A DNA stretch of 64,000 nucleotides, taken from assembly GCA_023846275.1 (NCBI GenBank), contig CM043872.1:24413670-24477669 (forward strand), given 5' to 3'. This document shows, piece after piece, positions 14,215 to 27,400 of this stretch (its first letter is position 1; every line of letters starts with the position of its first letter). The notes under the pieces are model-generated. The model searched no databases. It had not been told where the DNA came from and saw only the letters and a program-made list of their open reading frames with translations. Both the position numbers and the translations under genes were made by a program. This DNA is from Vanilla planifolia (taxonomy: Eukaryota; Streptophyta; Magnoliopsida; Asparagales; Orchidaceae).

Positions 14215-14996
14215 TCGTGTTGTATTCGCTTAAGTAATACTTAGATCCTCTAATAGATGTTATAAACATTTTAATGTTTGTATAACTCAATTCTATAACA
14301 TAACACTTTCCACAATGCACCTCAAATTTGTTTCATTGTACAACTTATCTAAACACATGAATTTCTATAGCAAATTCTTCTCACTTTGAAGTAACAAAAG
14401 AAATTGTTTGCAAAAAGTTTTGTACGACTTGAACATTTTTATATACAAATTTTTTTCTGTTCATGTATTTATATTGTTTTTATTTACTAACAATTGCTAG
14501 AATATGCATCTCATCTAATGTTCTAATAATATCTTTAAAGTATAGAAAAAAATTTGGATTGTTTGGTATGAAGGAGACAAGTAATAGATCTTAATGAAAT
14601 TATAATTAGAAAAGTGTAGATGCAAGAACATATTAAAATATATGATGAAAATTCTAACTAACAGTTTTAAGTGAGTACTAGAAGAACTCATAAATACTTT
14701 TTATAGCTATTGGCTTATGCAACATTTGATATGAAAATAATAATTTGTCATGATGTTGATATATTCTCAGTGCTAGGTATTAAATCACATTTTATTAATA
14801 GGTTGACTAACCATTTAAAAGCTATTATTGACATTCAAAGACGATTACATGTTTTTTGCTCATGTAGACTACTTGACTCAATTATATACACATGTCTTGA
14901 ATAAGACTTGTATACATTTGATTTCTCAATACATTTAACAAAAGCATAACTTTCTTCACAAATTCCTCAAGTTTTTTTCTCTTCATCAAACATTTG

Positions 14997-15377
14997 CAAC
15001 AGTTTCATGGTTCCCTCTCCAAGGTATCTTGTCGTATCCAATAAAAAGATAGCATAAAATGAATATAGCAATTATACATACAAAAAATCTTGCAACATAA
15101 AAACCACGCAATAGAAAAATTAAAACATTATAGTACTATAATAAAATAGTTTCCAAATTGTCACACCTATATTATTATATGCAAAACTATAAATCACATA
15201 TGTTATAGTTTCTCAACTCATTATGATGTTTCACTTGTGTTTCTATCCAAAATTTTGACCTCTCTCTCTAAAACAATCAAAGCAATGCGTTTATTTGGAT
15301 TAGTCTCAATAAAGTTCGCAATCTTCATGAAACAAATTTGTGATAAATTTTCAATATTTTGTGATTTTTAATGCATC
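14997..15377 (-). repeat. Right arm of inverted repeat
   Basis: Reverse complement of the left arm with scattered substitutions and small indels. Similarity fades just outside 15377 and inside 14997, which sets the approximate boundaries. Confidence 0.75.
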
Positions 15378-18300
15378 TACATAGGTGCATCAAAAGTTTT
15401 GTTAAAGGCAGCCTAAACATATGTAGAGCGACTCCATATTTCCTCAATTATCTCCTCACATTAACAATAGTAAATCCTTTTTACGTTTTGATGATGCTGC
15501 ACCAATAGATTGTTGCTTTCCATAGTTATTGCATTGAGGAATAGTTTGTATGGTCTTTTTTTGATGTAACACCTATCTTTTTAAAAAAGATATACCTTGT
15601 GCTTTAAGTCTAAGCACAGTAAAACAATTCATGCATCATCATGATATTCACTAAAATAGCTTCTGATTACTTGGAGATTAAGTTGGGTCAATGTTTTGCT
15701 ATGAATATCTACTATGCAAACATGTTTCTAGTGGATTTGTCAATGAAATCATAGTGTAAAAAAGGCCTATAACATAATATTCATAATTCTGGATTCATAT
15801 GTAATATATTGCTTCAAACTTAGATGATATTAATGTATAAAAAGTTATATTTGTTTTGTATAAGTTGACATACTTGAAATAGCTCCTCTTAAATATCATC
15901 ATTTGTCATGGTAACCTGGTTTTATAATTACAACCCCATCTACTCATATTGTCAAGGCCGTTGTATTTTTCAAATTCTTATCATATGTTCTTTTAGTTAT
16001 CTTTAAGTTGTATTATTTTTTCAATGCCAATCAATTGCTAGATTGCAATCATAATTTCTTGCCAAGCAATACTAATAAGAGTGCTATTTACTATATGATT
16101 GTTTATAGATTGTTCGTGTAATAACTTAAGTAATGTATTTCTTATCAGATTCATTCCAATTTTCGGCTTAGTTCAACAAACTTTTGAAGCTGACTATTCT
16201 TATGTTTTATGCACTTGAATTGATAAAATAACTTAATGGGAATTCTTGAGAGTAATCCCATCATCATTACTAATAGAGTTGTGGATATAGACCACTGAAT
16301 ATCAATAGGGGATTTAAAAAGACAATGGGATGAGTAGGGTTCATCAAATCTATAATACATATCCATTGTATTGATAAAAAAAAACTGTTCATACTAGTAC
16401 ATATCTATTGCATTAGCAACTCCATCTCCGAGTTTACCATAGATGAGACTCCTACAAATTATCATCCAAAACATGACTAAAAGACTTCAAAAACTTATGG
16501 CAACTACCTTGGTGGCCAAACATCTTGCTCACAATACTCTCAAGAATTTCCCATCTTAGAACACACTCTTTGAAGGCTTACATTATAATTCCCACAAATT
16601 CACATGTTGAACGAAACTACATGTCTGTCCATATCCTATTTCCAGCAATCTTATCCCCTTGAACCTCCAATACCATCTCTTACTCTATGTTTGTTCCTCT
16701 GAGCAAGAACCAAAACCATGATATCCTCTTGAAACAATCCATAGTCAACATCTAAGCTCTAATAACCACGATCTTACTATCATACTAGATTCAGTGCTCC
16801 AATACCAAATGATCCATCCATGATGGGGTAGAGTGACATAAAGGAAAAGAAGAAAAGCAAAAACAATGAAAAAATTGCATAAACACAAGCAAACGAATTC
16901 AAAACGAACAATGACAATATAAAACTTAAAAAAAATTAGGAAAAACATACCAAAGGATAATCTCCTTGCAACACTCTATCTGTAGATATTGTAACCTCAT
17001 GTTAATTTTCTAATATGAAAAAATACCATTCACTCATTTGACAAAACCAATGCTACAAAATCAAAATACCAAAAACCACTTCCAATAAAAGAGACAAGTC
17101 TATAAAAACCTAGAAAAAGAAAATAACAAAATAGATAATACATGGCCACTAGGACAATCAATCCCTTCTCCATGTTCTTTCTCTTTCTCTCCTCTCTCAA
17201 CACATTCATGGCAAAAATATACTATTAATCCAACAAGATTACAATCATTTGCACCCTTATCTCTCTTGAACCCCATTTTTCAAAAAATCTCCTCCAAGGG
17301 CCTTTCAATAGTTCATGGACCCAAACGCAAAAAGAAACACAAGAAATGGATATAAATAAAACCAATCCTAATAAAATTATGAGCAAATCCATACAATTAT
17401 AGCCATACAATTTCAAATACAAATTCTAAAACCAAAAGGTGTTAATTATAAAAGATTTACAACTACTTCAGTAATACGAGCATAACCTAATTTATTGATT
17501 TAGCAATTTGAAAATTCAAAGTGTAACAAGTCCAAAAAAAACCCACAATGCATTGTTTGGTTTGCTTTGTCTGAGCCATTATGTCAACCAACTCTAAACT
17601 TCCACAATCAAATGAATTTCTATAAATTGCTCTTTGAAACCAACAACTCTTCCGTAATTACTCCATGAAGGTTCAAAATGACTTGAATCTACTCGAGACC
17701 TATTTTCTCCTTCATAGGGTTAAACACATGGGAAATCCAACTAAAACCTTAGGATTGTCCCTCGTGGCTCTGCAAGTGTCAAAAACACCTCAAACAACCA
17801 TCTATAAGTCTCTAAACATCTTTTGTAAGATTATCATCTATAATGCTTCTTCAACCTCTCAAGACCTTGTCATTGAGATCAAAACACACTTTAAAACTTC
17901 TCAAAGGTTTAAACCATTTTAAGTTATTTTTTCCAACTTGCACCTACGTTTGTTATCTCTGCAAAAGTTGATCTAATTTAGTCATAAGTTTTTTAAAATA
18001 AGGTGAAATGTATATCAGAAAAATGACTTATCAAAGCATTGTAGATTACAGTCTTGAAATCTAGATTCGTTAAAAAGAAACAGGAAATGACCCAATGAGC
18101 AAAACCTTAAAATTCCAAGTTAGATGAAGTAGATATTATCACTATTAAAAAAACAAAAGGAGATGATATTGAATCAAACTCAAAGCCCACACAAAGAAGC
18201 ACAACGGTGGTGAAACATTTGATGTGCCTTCAATTTGAACAATAGTGAAACAAAATACATAAGCACACTGAACCAAAGATGATCAAATACACTTATCTAA

Positions 18301-18440
18301 AGCTGTAAAGCTGTAATACGTATACAAGAAACGATATTGCAAAAAGTTAATTTGGAGAATCAGCTATGCCACTTGTCTCTCCAGCAAAAATAATAGTCAC
18401 AAGGAAAAAAAAAACAAGTGCAACGGTTACTTGAAAGTGC
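15378..18440. other. AT-rich intergenic DNA downstream of ADCS
   Basis: No gene is supported. Around 16797-16815 the sequence CTCCAATACCAAATGATCC vaguely recalls a minus-strand retrotransposon primer-binding region, but no LTR or coding relic supports it. The last few hundred bases before 18441 must include the ADCS 3' UTR; I could not identify a clear polyadenylation signal. Confidence 0.5.
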
Positions 18441-21400
18441 TCAGGCATAATCCAAAGCTCCACTGCACTCTTCAACGACTTTGGTTGGAACCCTTGCTTT
18501 AAGCATCATCTCCTCGTATTCCTCTTCGGGGTCGGACAAAGCCACAATTGCACCTCCAGCTCCAATTGAAGCCTCTCCTTTATGTATAACGATTGTTCTG
18601 ATAACTATGTTCAGATCAAATGTCTGGTTGTATGAGATGAACCCAATGGAGCCCGAGTAGATTCCTCTCGAGGAGCTCTCAATGGAGTCAAGAAGTTCCA
18701 TCGATCTTAGCTTTGGCGCTCCAGTCATCGAGCCTCCAGGGAAGGCTGCTTTGATGCTGTCTATGGCACTTGTGTTTGATTTCTTCTTCCCTTGGATTGT
18801 GCTGACCATGGTGTGGACAGTTGCATAAGATTGGACTTCCATCAGCCGTGGCACGCACACGCTTCCTGGTTCACAAACCCGACCAAGGTCGTTCCTCAAA
18901 AGGTCCACGATCATAAGATTTTCAGCCTGGTTCTTCTCACTGAGAAGAATGCTTGAAGGGGTAAGTTCAAAGGGATCCAACCAGAATCATAAATAAAACA
19001 ACATAACTAAGAATTATTTATACTTCATATAACTAAGAATCATTTATACTTCAGATGAATCATTGGTATATAAATAAGAATCTCTTACACTTCAGCTCAA
19101 ACAAGGCTGCAACTAAAATAGTCCAAAAAACGACGAGGAAATCTAAAAGCCTATAAAGAACATGCAAATCACAGTTTAAGTTGTCTACGAAAACTTGCCA
19201 GGATTACAATACCTGTGTTTTAGTTGTAATTTTAAACACTCGTCTTCCTCCAACGTTGAACCACGAGCTATAGTACCCTTGATAGGCTTTGCTTCGAGTA
19301 TACCCTGCTCATTGAGCTGGAGAAACCTCTCCGGGGATGAGCTACATATGCACAGATCTTCCATTGAAAAGTTTAACCAAGCTGCATATGGAGCTGGGTT
19401 TTTCTTTCTTAAATTAAGATACAAGTCGAGAGCATTTATGTTAAACACTCTCTTTCTTGCTTGTGTTGTCAAACACAACTCGTAGCTTTCTCCATCTCTA
19501 ATTAATTCCAAGCATTTTTTAACATCATTCATGTATTGATATTTTGTTTTGTCTACAGAAAAGCTTCCACTTGACTGTGTAGAAAATCCTTCCTCAGATT
19601 TCAGCATGTCCGACATTTTTCTAGACGTATCCTTTAAAGCGCGAATCTTCTTTTCCGTTTGCGTCAGCCATGATTCCCCATTGACGACTTCTTTCAACCT
19701 TGGTTTACTAAAATAACATAAATCATGCACTTCTAGGATGTAAACATCATCATTCTTATGGTCTATCACGACCAAGTTATCAGCAAAGAAGAAGCTAGCA
19801 TCAGGGGCTTTGGACTTGTGTAAATTTGATGATGCACCACATTCTATTTTTAGGTCATACCTGCTTGAAAGAAAAATAGCAATTAGCAGCTGCCAACAAG
19901 TTCATAGTTGGGCTCCTAATTAATTTTATGAGCCTATTCAATTAATGTCCATCTCAGATAAAACTAAACATATATGAATTTTGATGGATAAATCCTCATA
20001 AGTTTATTCATACCACTTAAGTCTATTTAAATTCATTTAAATTTTAATACTTAATTAATATACTAAAATATAAAACAATAACTAAAAATAACTATTAAGA
20101 GGATAAACAATTTCAAAATAATTATGATTTTTAAGTGAGACTAAATGGGTAATCCAAATAAACCTATCTAATAAAGTCACATTCTTCTAAATCTTTAAAA
20201 TATATAAATTATTTAAAAAATAATTTTAAAAATTTCAAAAATCTCACTAAGCACTTGTATTAATGATTTCAACATATAGCATCACTACTTTTTCATATTT
20301 CAAGTGTTGTCACTTATCATTACATGACTCCATAATTTACTAGAAAAGTAAGGAAAAAAACCTTGAGAAGTCTTCCATTTAGTACATGAGATAATATAGT
20401 TCCATAAAATACTTCACTATGATAACATAGTTGAATCACTTCCCAAACATTTTGGCAAATGATATTGAAGCTAAGTAGCATATGCATGTGCAATTTGAGT
20501 GTGCTTAAAACAAATCAAAATAAAGTTTTGATAGAATGCAAACAGAAAAGAACATATACACATCAAAACAAGGTCCAAAAATGGCCAAAAAAAATAATGT
20601 CTTGATATAGAAAACAACATACCCAATATAACCTACAAACCCACCACAAAAGTTAAATGGTAGTCCATCAAAATCCTCCTTGTCATAATGAAATGAATTA
20701 AGCTCCTGATAAAGACAACAAGGTATCATTAATCCAAAAAAGAAATTTATTTCCAAAAAAGGAAATCAAGGATAAACAATGGAATCTAAGGACATAAAAT
20801 GTAAAACCATTGATTATGAACAATGAGAGGTGAAGATACAAATTACAGAACACAACAGCCAACGCAAAATCTGAAGTGATTACCTCATTAAGGAAATTGA
20901 AGAACCCATCCTCAAGAAACTCAGTTTTCACATTGCCATCACCATCTTGAATTGTTATGTTGCCGCCAGCTCTGGTTGTCATTATAATGAAGCTCATTAA
21001 CAAAATTCAAGTACATCTTAGACCTGGAATTAGGACACCTTGAGCTTGGCCAAAAGTGGGTACAAACCTGTGCTCAGAGATGTGATATGTAATTTGTTTC
21101 CACAGAGGACCACCTTTGCCACCCATAAAGGAAAAGCGAGCCCTACCCTGTAATTTATTGCCACTATTGCTTATTACCAAATTCGTCAGACAGCTTAGAT
21201 ATATTCAGATAGTATATGATGTGTGGGTAAAATAATTTATGGATAAAATGATCTAATAAATAAACAATGGATAATATAATTCAGTTCCTGCTCAGCATTT
21301 TGAAACTAATTCAACACCTTTTTCTTTGTAAATAACCATTTCTTAGTTGGAATACTAAACAAGGTGCTATGCATTGAATTTGGAAGACAGGTTTTCTTTG

Positions 21401-24400
21401 TGACCATACTTTATTGCTCGAAGTAAGAAAATAGAATCAGCGGACTCATCCTTAACTAGAAGAACTATACAAATTAATTTCAAACCATATGACCAAGAAT
21501 TTAGCATGAATTATGCAATTGCTTATAAGAAGAATTTTTTTTAATTGATCAACACGTCTTATATAATGGATATGCCAATCTACCAAATCAGTATTTTTCA
21601 TACTCGATCCAACAAGCACACATGCTTTATTAGTTGATGCCATCCAAGATGGATCTATAAAAAGAAATTAAAAAAATCGATTCAAAATTTACTTTCGAAA
21701 GCAAGACTCATGGGAAGCAAAAATTCTGAGTATACTCATTTCTGTTTATTCTCTGGATCGGCAACCCAAAGGTAATGTGCTCAATTATAAGACATAATTA
21801 CATGATGCACATGTTTAGCATGATTACCAACTGATGGAGAGTATTCAGTTCAAGTGCAATATCTACCACTAGATAAGGATAGATGTAAACAAGGAACAGT
21901 TTATTCTATATATAAATATCATATTTAAGGGGTGTTTGGTGCAATATTAATTGAAAAAAATTGATATATAAATATCAATTCCATATAAATGTTAATGCTA
22001 TCCAAAATTTATCAATATTTTATTATTGTTTGATCCAGTGTTATTTAAACCTCCTTTTATTCTAGATGTTATCCAGATTTAAATGCTGTCTAGATGTCAT
22101 TTTCTAGAGAAAAATCATCATTTTTAACAATATTATTGAAAGATGTCTTTAAAACAAGTATGTGATATCTTTAGATAACATCTCATTACATAAAAGTGTT
22201 GCTAAACCAAATATCCCTTGAGAAAAACATAGATATGCACCATATGATTAACCAAAAAGCTTGCAAGATTAGTAATTGAATATACATTTTAAAATTTTTA
22301 ATTACCTTATCTATGGAGGAGCTGTCCAACCAAAATGTGTTTTCAGCATTTTTATCACCAAATATGTTGCAGAATATTTTCTCAGCCCCTCCAACTTGAC
22401 CTGCAAAGGAATCAATCTTCTTCCAATGCAACTTCAGATATTTGGAAGGGAAATTTTTTGGCAAGGAACTATCACTTATAATAGCTCCATTACTCAATAA
22501 CTTGGACGTTGAAAATCCATGTGTGTACAATGCCTGCATTACCATAATTAAGTGATCAATATTTTCAAGCAGCAATTAGCTACATACCAAGAACACAACA
22601 TTTAAAAAAGCTATGATCAAGATATGACAGTGCAGATGACTAATTTCAAGGACAGCAAATTCTCCAAGCAAATAAATTTATCCCTAAGGCAGGTTGATTT
22701 ATGACATTTCATTAAACAAAATTTTAAAGTACTTCAAACCTTTTCTTGCTGATGCAGGGGGTATCTCAAACCATAGTCGATTGTTATCCTTTTGAAGTTC
22801 TCAAAAATTTTCCTGCGGTGAGCAGTGGCAACACTCTCTGGATGAAACTGTGTACCAAACAATCAGAATCTACATGACTGAATTCCCGAAGTGTATCAGA
22901 AGAAAAATAGACCAGCATACCTGCACCCCATAGTGAGGCTTATGAGAGTGCATTACACCCATCAGTATCTTGTTTCTATCAGCATTATCTAAGATAGTTA
23001 CGTCTTTCAATCCAAAGCACCCTAAATTTGTAGATAAATCACCAAGTTGTAGCAACATATTCGCCTGAACAGTGGAAGCAGGGCACATGTTGGGTTCTCC
23101 GGGCTCAAGAAAAAAATGAGTATGCGAAGAAGTAGTCCATGCCATAGGAATGAGTTCCTCAGGAAGTGTGTCTGCATCTATCACAAGTGAATGATATCGC
23201 ATGACCTGCAAATGATATTAAGAAGATCGGGTTCAACATAGCTTCTACTCTTTCTTCAACAGCTAAATATCCCCACTTATTCAAAATGTCAACCCCAGTA
23301 TTATGAGAAAAGACGCTAAACTTACTTAAATCGACATTCAAACTGATTTTATATTAATTTATTATCATGTGAATGCATTTTTCACCCACAACGATGCCTT
23401 TGACAGCTCTATAGGTGCACTGTTTAGAACATAAATTTAGAAAGATATTGGTTTCATACTGACCTTAAATGCAGATTTCCTTCCAGATGGAATGCCACTG
23501 AAAAGATCACAACCAATATGCTCGATCTCACTGGACCATAAGAGATGTAATTACCAAGAAGAGCCGATTAGACAAAGACAACAACAGTTGAAGAGATGAG
23601 AAATTAATAGCACTGGATTAGCTAAATCACAACAGGCAATCCCTGTAAGAAAAACCTTCAATTAAACTGTCTTCAACAATTTATTTTCTAAACAGTTATT
23701 TAATCATCAAAATTTATTTAATTATACTTGAAAGTCTTAAGGAGTTTACCTTAAACGTCCATGGATTGGTTCTGGGGCATGGATAACTTGAGCACCATAA
23801 ACATACCCCAGTGCCTGCAAAATAAGGAAAGGAAAAGAAACTGAAGTTATGACAAACATCTGAGCCTAAGATCTTTTGGTAAGTGTGGGTAAATACCGAA
23901 AACAAAAACAGCAAATCAACCAGGAAAATTTTGATGAATATACCTTCTTCACCCCTACCAAGCTCTGAACAACTGTTGTGGCCTAACATGAACCAGATTT
24001 TCTTTTTTTGAAATCCTATTGAAGGAATATCCATCAAAAAACTTCCTTGTGTATTGTTGCAAAGTTTGTTAATATCGTTGTTTACATGATGGAATTAATC
24101 TTGCATACCACTGAGTTCAAGTGAAAGCACTATTAGTAACACAGTGGAAGTTAGGCATAACTTTAAAGTCTTAATAATACAATTAGATGATACTTATTTG
24201 TAGCTTTTAGCATTGCATTTTGGGAGTTAATGAGTATTAAACTTATTGCTATATTGGCCCTGAGTTTGAACCTCAATAATTAGCCTTCTCAAAAGTGACA
24301 TTAGTACCAAGTTTGACCAGATTAAGTAACACAAGTGATTTATAGATCAATTGGGTCTCTAGTTCTCCTTAGTATGATAAAACAAGAATTAATAGCTTTA

Positions 24401-27400
24401 GGTGGCTCTTGTTGCTTTTGGGTGATTAGATAGCTCTTGATCTGCATGAATTTTGATGGCATTAAATAGTTTTTGTAATGATGTTTAGGAATGGCTTGGT
24501 AGGTTCTTTAGTGTCCTTATTCGACATGACAACCAACTTGGATAGTTGAAAGTTTAGGGCAAAAGATAATGAATACCATGTATCAGACGCTCATTTGATG
24601 ATGGAATCGTAAAAAAAAAAGTAAGATTAATTCTATTTTAGAAGTTAAATTAAGTTGTAGACTTCATGTATATAAGTTATTTCTTTTTAATAATTTTTAA
24701 GTTTTTGAGTGATGGGTGTCCATTTAATAATGGATTAGACCCAACTTTGGGCCATTGATGAATTTCAAATCCCATAACAATGATATAATTAAAAAATTTT
24801 CTTTACCAGACTAAAATTATACCACTGGGGCTTTTCACCTAAAAGCATGCAAAGAGCCACTCCTTAGCACACAAATCCTCTTTTAGATAATTGTCTAATG
24901 ATTACTCCTATGCCTCATCATCCCCAAACTATCATATGCTCTCCTTCTTTTGCAAGGTTAGTTCACATTTTTATCCTTTTATTGAACCTTAACTAATTCT
25001 GGTTCATTTAATCTAAAATCTCGTGAAGAGCCATACCTTGATACAAAAATCCTCTTTTAGACAATAACTCTTATCACTCTTCGACTCCAATGCAGCATAA
25101 GCTTTCTACCTTCAGTAAGATTTATCTTCAAATAATACCAAAATTAAGAACACTTTATTTTATACACTTCTATTACAAAGATAATCAAAGTATCCATTTT
25201 TTATCTACTTTGGTTCAAAGTACTCTTAAACATTCGGCATGCACATACACAAAGATATATATATATATGTATATACATATAGATGGATGCATGAATGTGT
25301 GTGTGTACTCGATGTAGCCAATGTCTTCTAAAAATGAGAGATATTTATAATCATTGTTGAAAAGCCTTTCTTGAATGTTAGAATTGAGAGTAACTATACC
25401 AATTGCATATTGACCTCCTTAATTGAAACCAATAATTAAATAGGAGTAATACATTGAATATTTTGGTCTCCTTTGGTGTTTAATGATCGTGGTACTTTCC
25501 TTTGGTAAGAAATATTCCAAGATAACCGCTCAATGGTACCTTCTAGTAGTGAACCTCTGAGGAAGATATTTGAATTTCATGCCGTATTTATTACTTTGCA
25601 TACATATATACATATCTATGTTTGTATGTGTGTGCATATGTCTTTGTATATGCATATATATTTATGTATCGATATATATATAATCAAAGGATTCTATATC
25701 CCTTCATAAAGCATAACTATGCATCACTACTACAAATCCTAACAAGTGTTGCTTATTTAACAAGTCCTCTTCCAAGCCATAACTTGAGCAACCCACTATG
25801 CACCATCGTCGATCCCAAACATGACAGTCTTAATAAAATGGATTTTAATAATAAGAAGGAATAATCTTCATGTACATAAGAGTAAACAAATTTGCTTGGT
25901 TTAATACATACCCTTCCATGGTAACTTTAAAAAGGTAAGAAGTGAAAGAAGCTTTAAGGAAAGACTCATTGTCTTATGTTTATTCTTTTGTCATTGACGC
26001 GTTGCTTTCCAAGCTTTACTTGAAACACCAATTCATCACATTACTTACCAATACTTAGTCCATAGCTTCATAAAATGCTTAATATGAGCACTTATTTGTT
26101 CCCAAGAGGAAGCAAAAATGAACAAAAGGCATCAAGGAAAATAATTTCTAGAAACTAACTGTAGTTGTGAAAGAAAAACCTGGTGGCCAAGACAAATTCC
26201 AAATATTGGAATATCCCCACAGTGAGATAGCACTTCCAGGCATACACCTAGATAATTTAATCAATAGAAACAATTATATAGCCTTCAAAGAATCGGTTAA
26301 GGGGCTTAACAATAAAATTGAAAGTTCTCATAAACAATTGATTAATCAATATTGCTGCAAACAGACCTATGTCTTTTGAACAGGCTGGAGATCCAGGCCC
26401 CGGGGAGATGACAATGTTATCAAACTCATTTCCTTTGTAGAGACGGTCATGGAGATCTTCCCAGCTCCACTCATCATTGTGAATAACAACAGGTGGGACT
26501 ATGAATAAAGTTGAAGAATACAAACAAATGTTAAAGATGTAAATACGAGCAAACAAATATTCATAAAAACCAATTACCTAGTTTGTGAGAAAATCACATA
26601 TGAATTCTCAGACAATGCAAGTTCAAGGCATTATACTAGTCCCATAAATACAGCATTCACTCAAGGACTCCTGAAACGTAGAACCTTCTACTTGTCTTCA
26701 TCAATCCTAAAAACCGTAAGCCAAAAAGGTTCACAGTACCAAAAACTTAATTGAATTCAATGTTTTTCCTTTTTTTAGTCTTTGATAAATGTCCCTATAA
26801 GTTCAAACTCTGCGTCACAGGATTAAAGAAATTTTATTCTCTTGTAGGCAAGTGTTCAATGAACTTTCAAGTGCTCGGTAAGTTTCTTCATAGGACAATA
26901 TTGGGTTTACTCAGCATTGTAATTATCTGATAAAAAATAGCAAATTGAAAGATTAAAGAGGATAAAAAACAAGGATACAGAAGTGAGCATACACAGTCAA
27001 GTTATAAATAAACGATGAAAAGATGAATAATCCTGCCGTGCAATTATCCTACCTTATTTATGACGACTCTTAAACATTCTTCACCTTAGAAGCCAAATAG
27101 AATTCCAAATCGGAAGTACGCTTTCCTTCCCTCAAGACAAACTTTCTTAGGAAACACAAAAGACGCATTTTGCTTGCGAAATGTGTCGCCCAAGCAACAT
27201 GTGTCTCCGGAGGGTTTAGTCATTGCAAGTATAAACCTTGAAATGATTAAAAAAAACTAAGGCAAAAATCGTGAATTTTCGGTGAATAGATCATAATTGT
27301 CGAAGGATTCAAAAATTCATAGGAATGGTTGACTCTACTATTCGAAGCGTAGCTGCCAATCCGGCTGACACAAGGCATAAATTTTTATTAAAATGTACTA

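Larger units (their letters stand above)
13836..15377. mobile_element. Large imperfect inverted repeat (~380-bp arms), probable non-autonomous DNA transposon
   Basis: The left arm (13836-14214) reads again in reverse complement at 14997-15377 over almost its full length, at roughly 70-80% identity by eye. Anchors include TCAAAGTTTTGGATAGAA (left) against TCAAAATTTTGGATAGAA (right, reverse complement), then GGAAACTATTTTA and AAGATACCTT in the same order and spacing. About 780 bp separate the arms. Long arms with an unrelated centre fit a foldback-type or MITE-like DNA transposon. No transposase and no clean target duplication were seen, so class is uncertain. A transcript through it would fold into a long hairpin. 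Confidence 0.75.

Noticed and set aside
16797..16815. AATACCAAATGATCC-like string resembling a minus-strand retrotransposon primer-binding site.
   Set aside because: It lacks the GCTCTGATACCA core, and neither an LTR nor any gag relic lies beside it.
18970..18980. Alternative ADCS exon 13 start at the ATG giving [10 protein letters not shown].
   Set aside because: Splicing at TTCTTCTCAG joins exon 12 to give HSEKNQAEN, which matches the conserved PabB order; the upstream residues are intron sequence.
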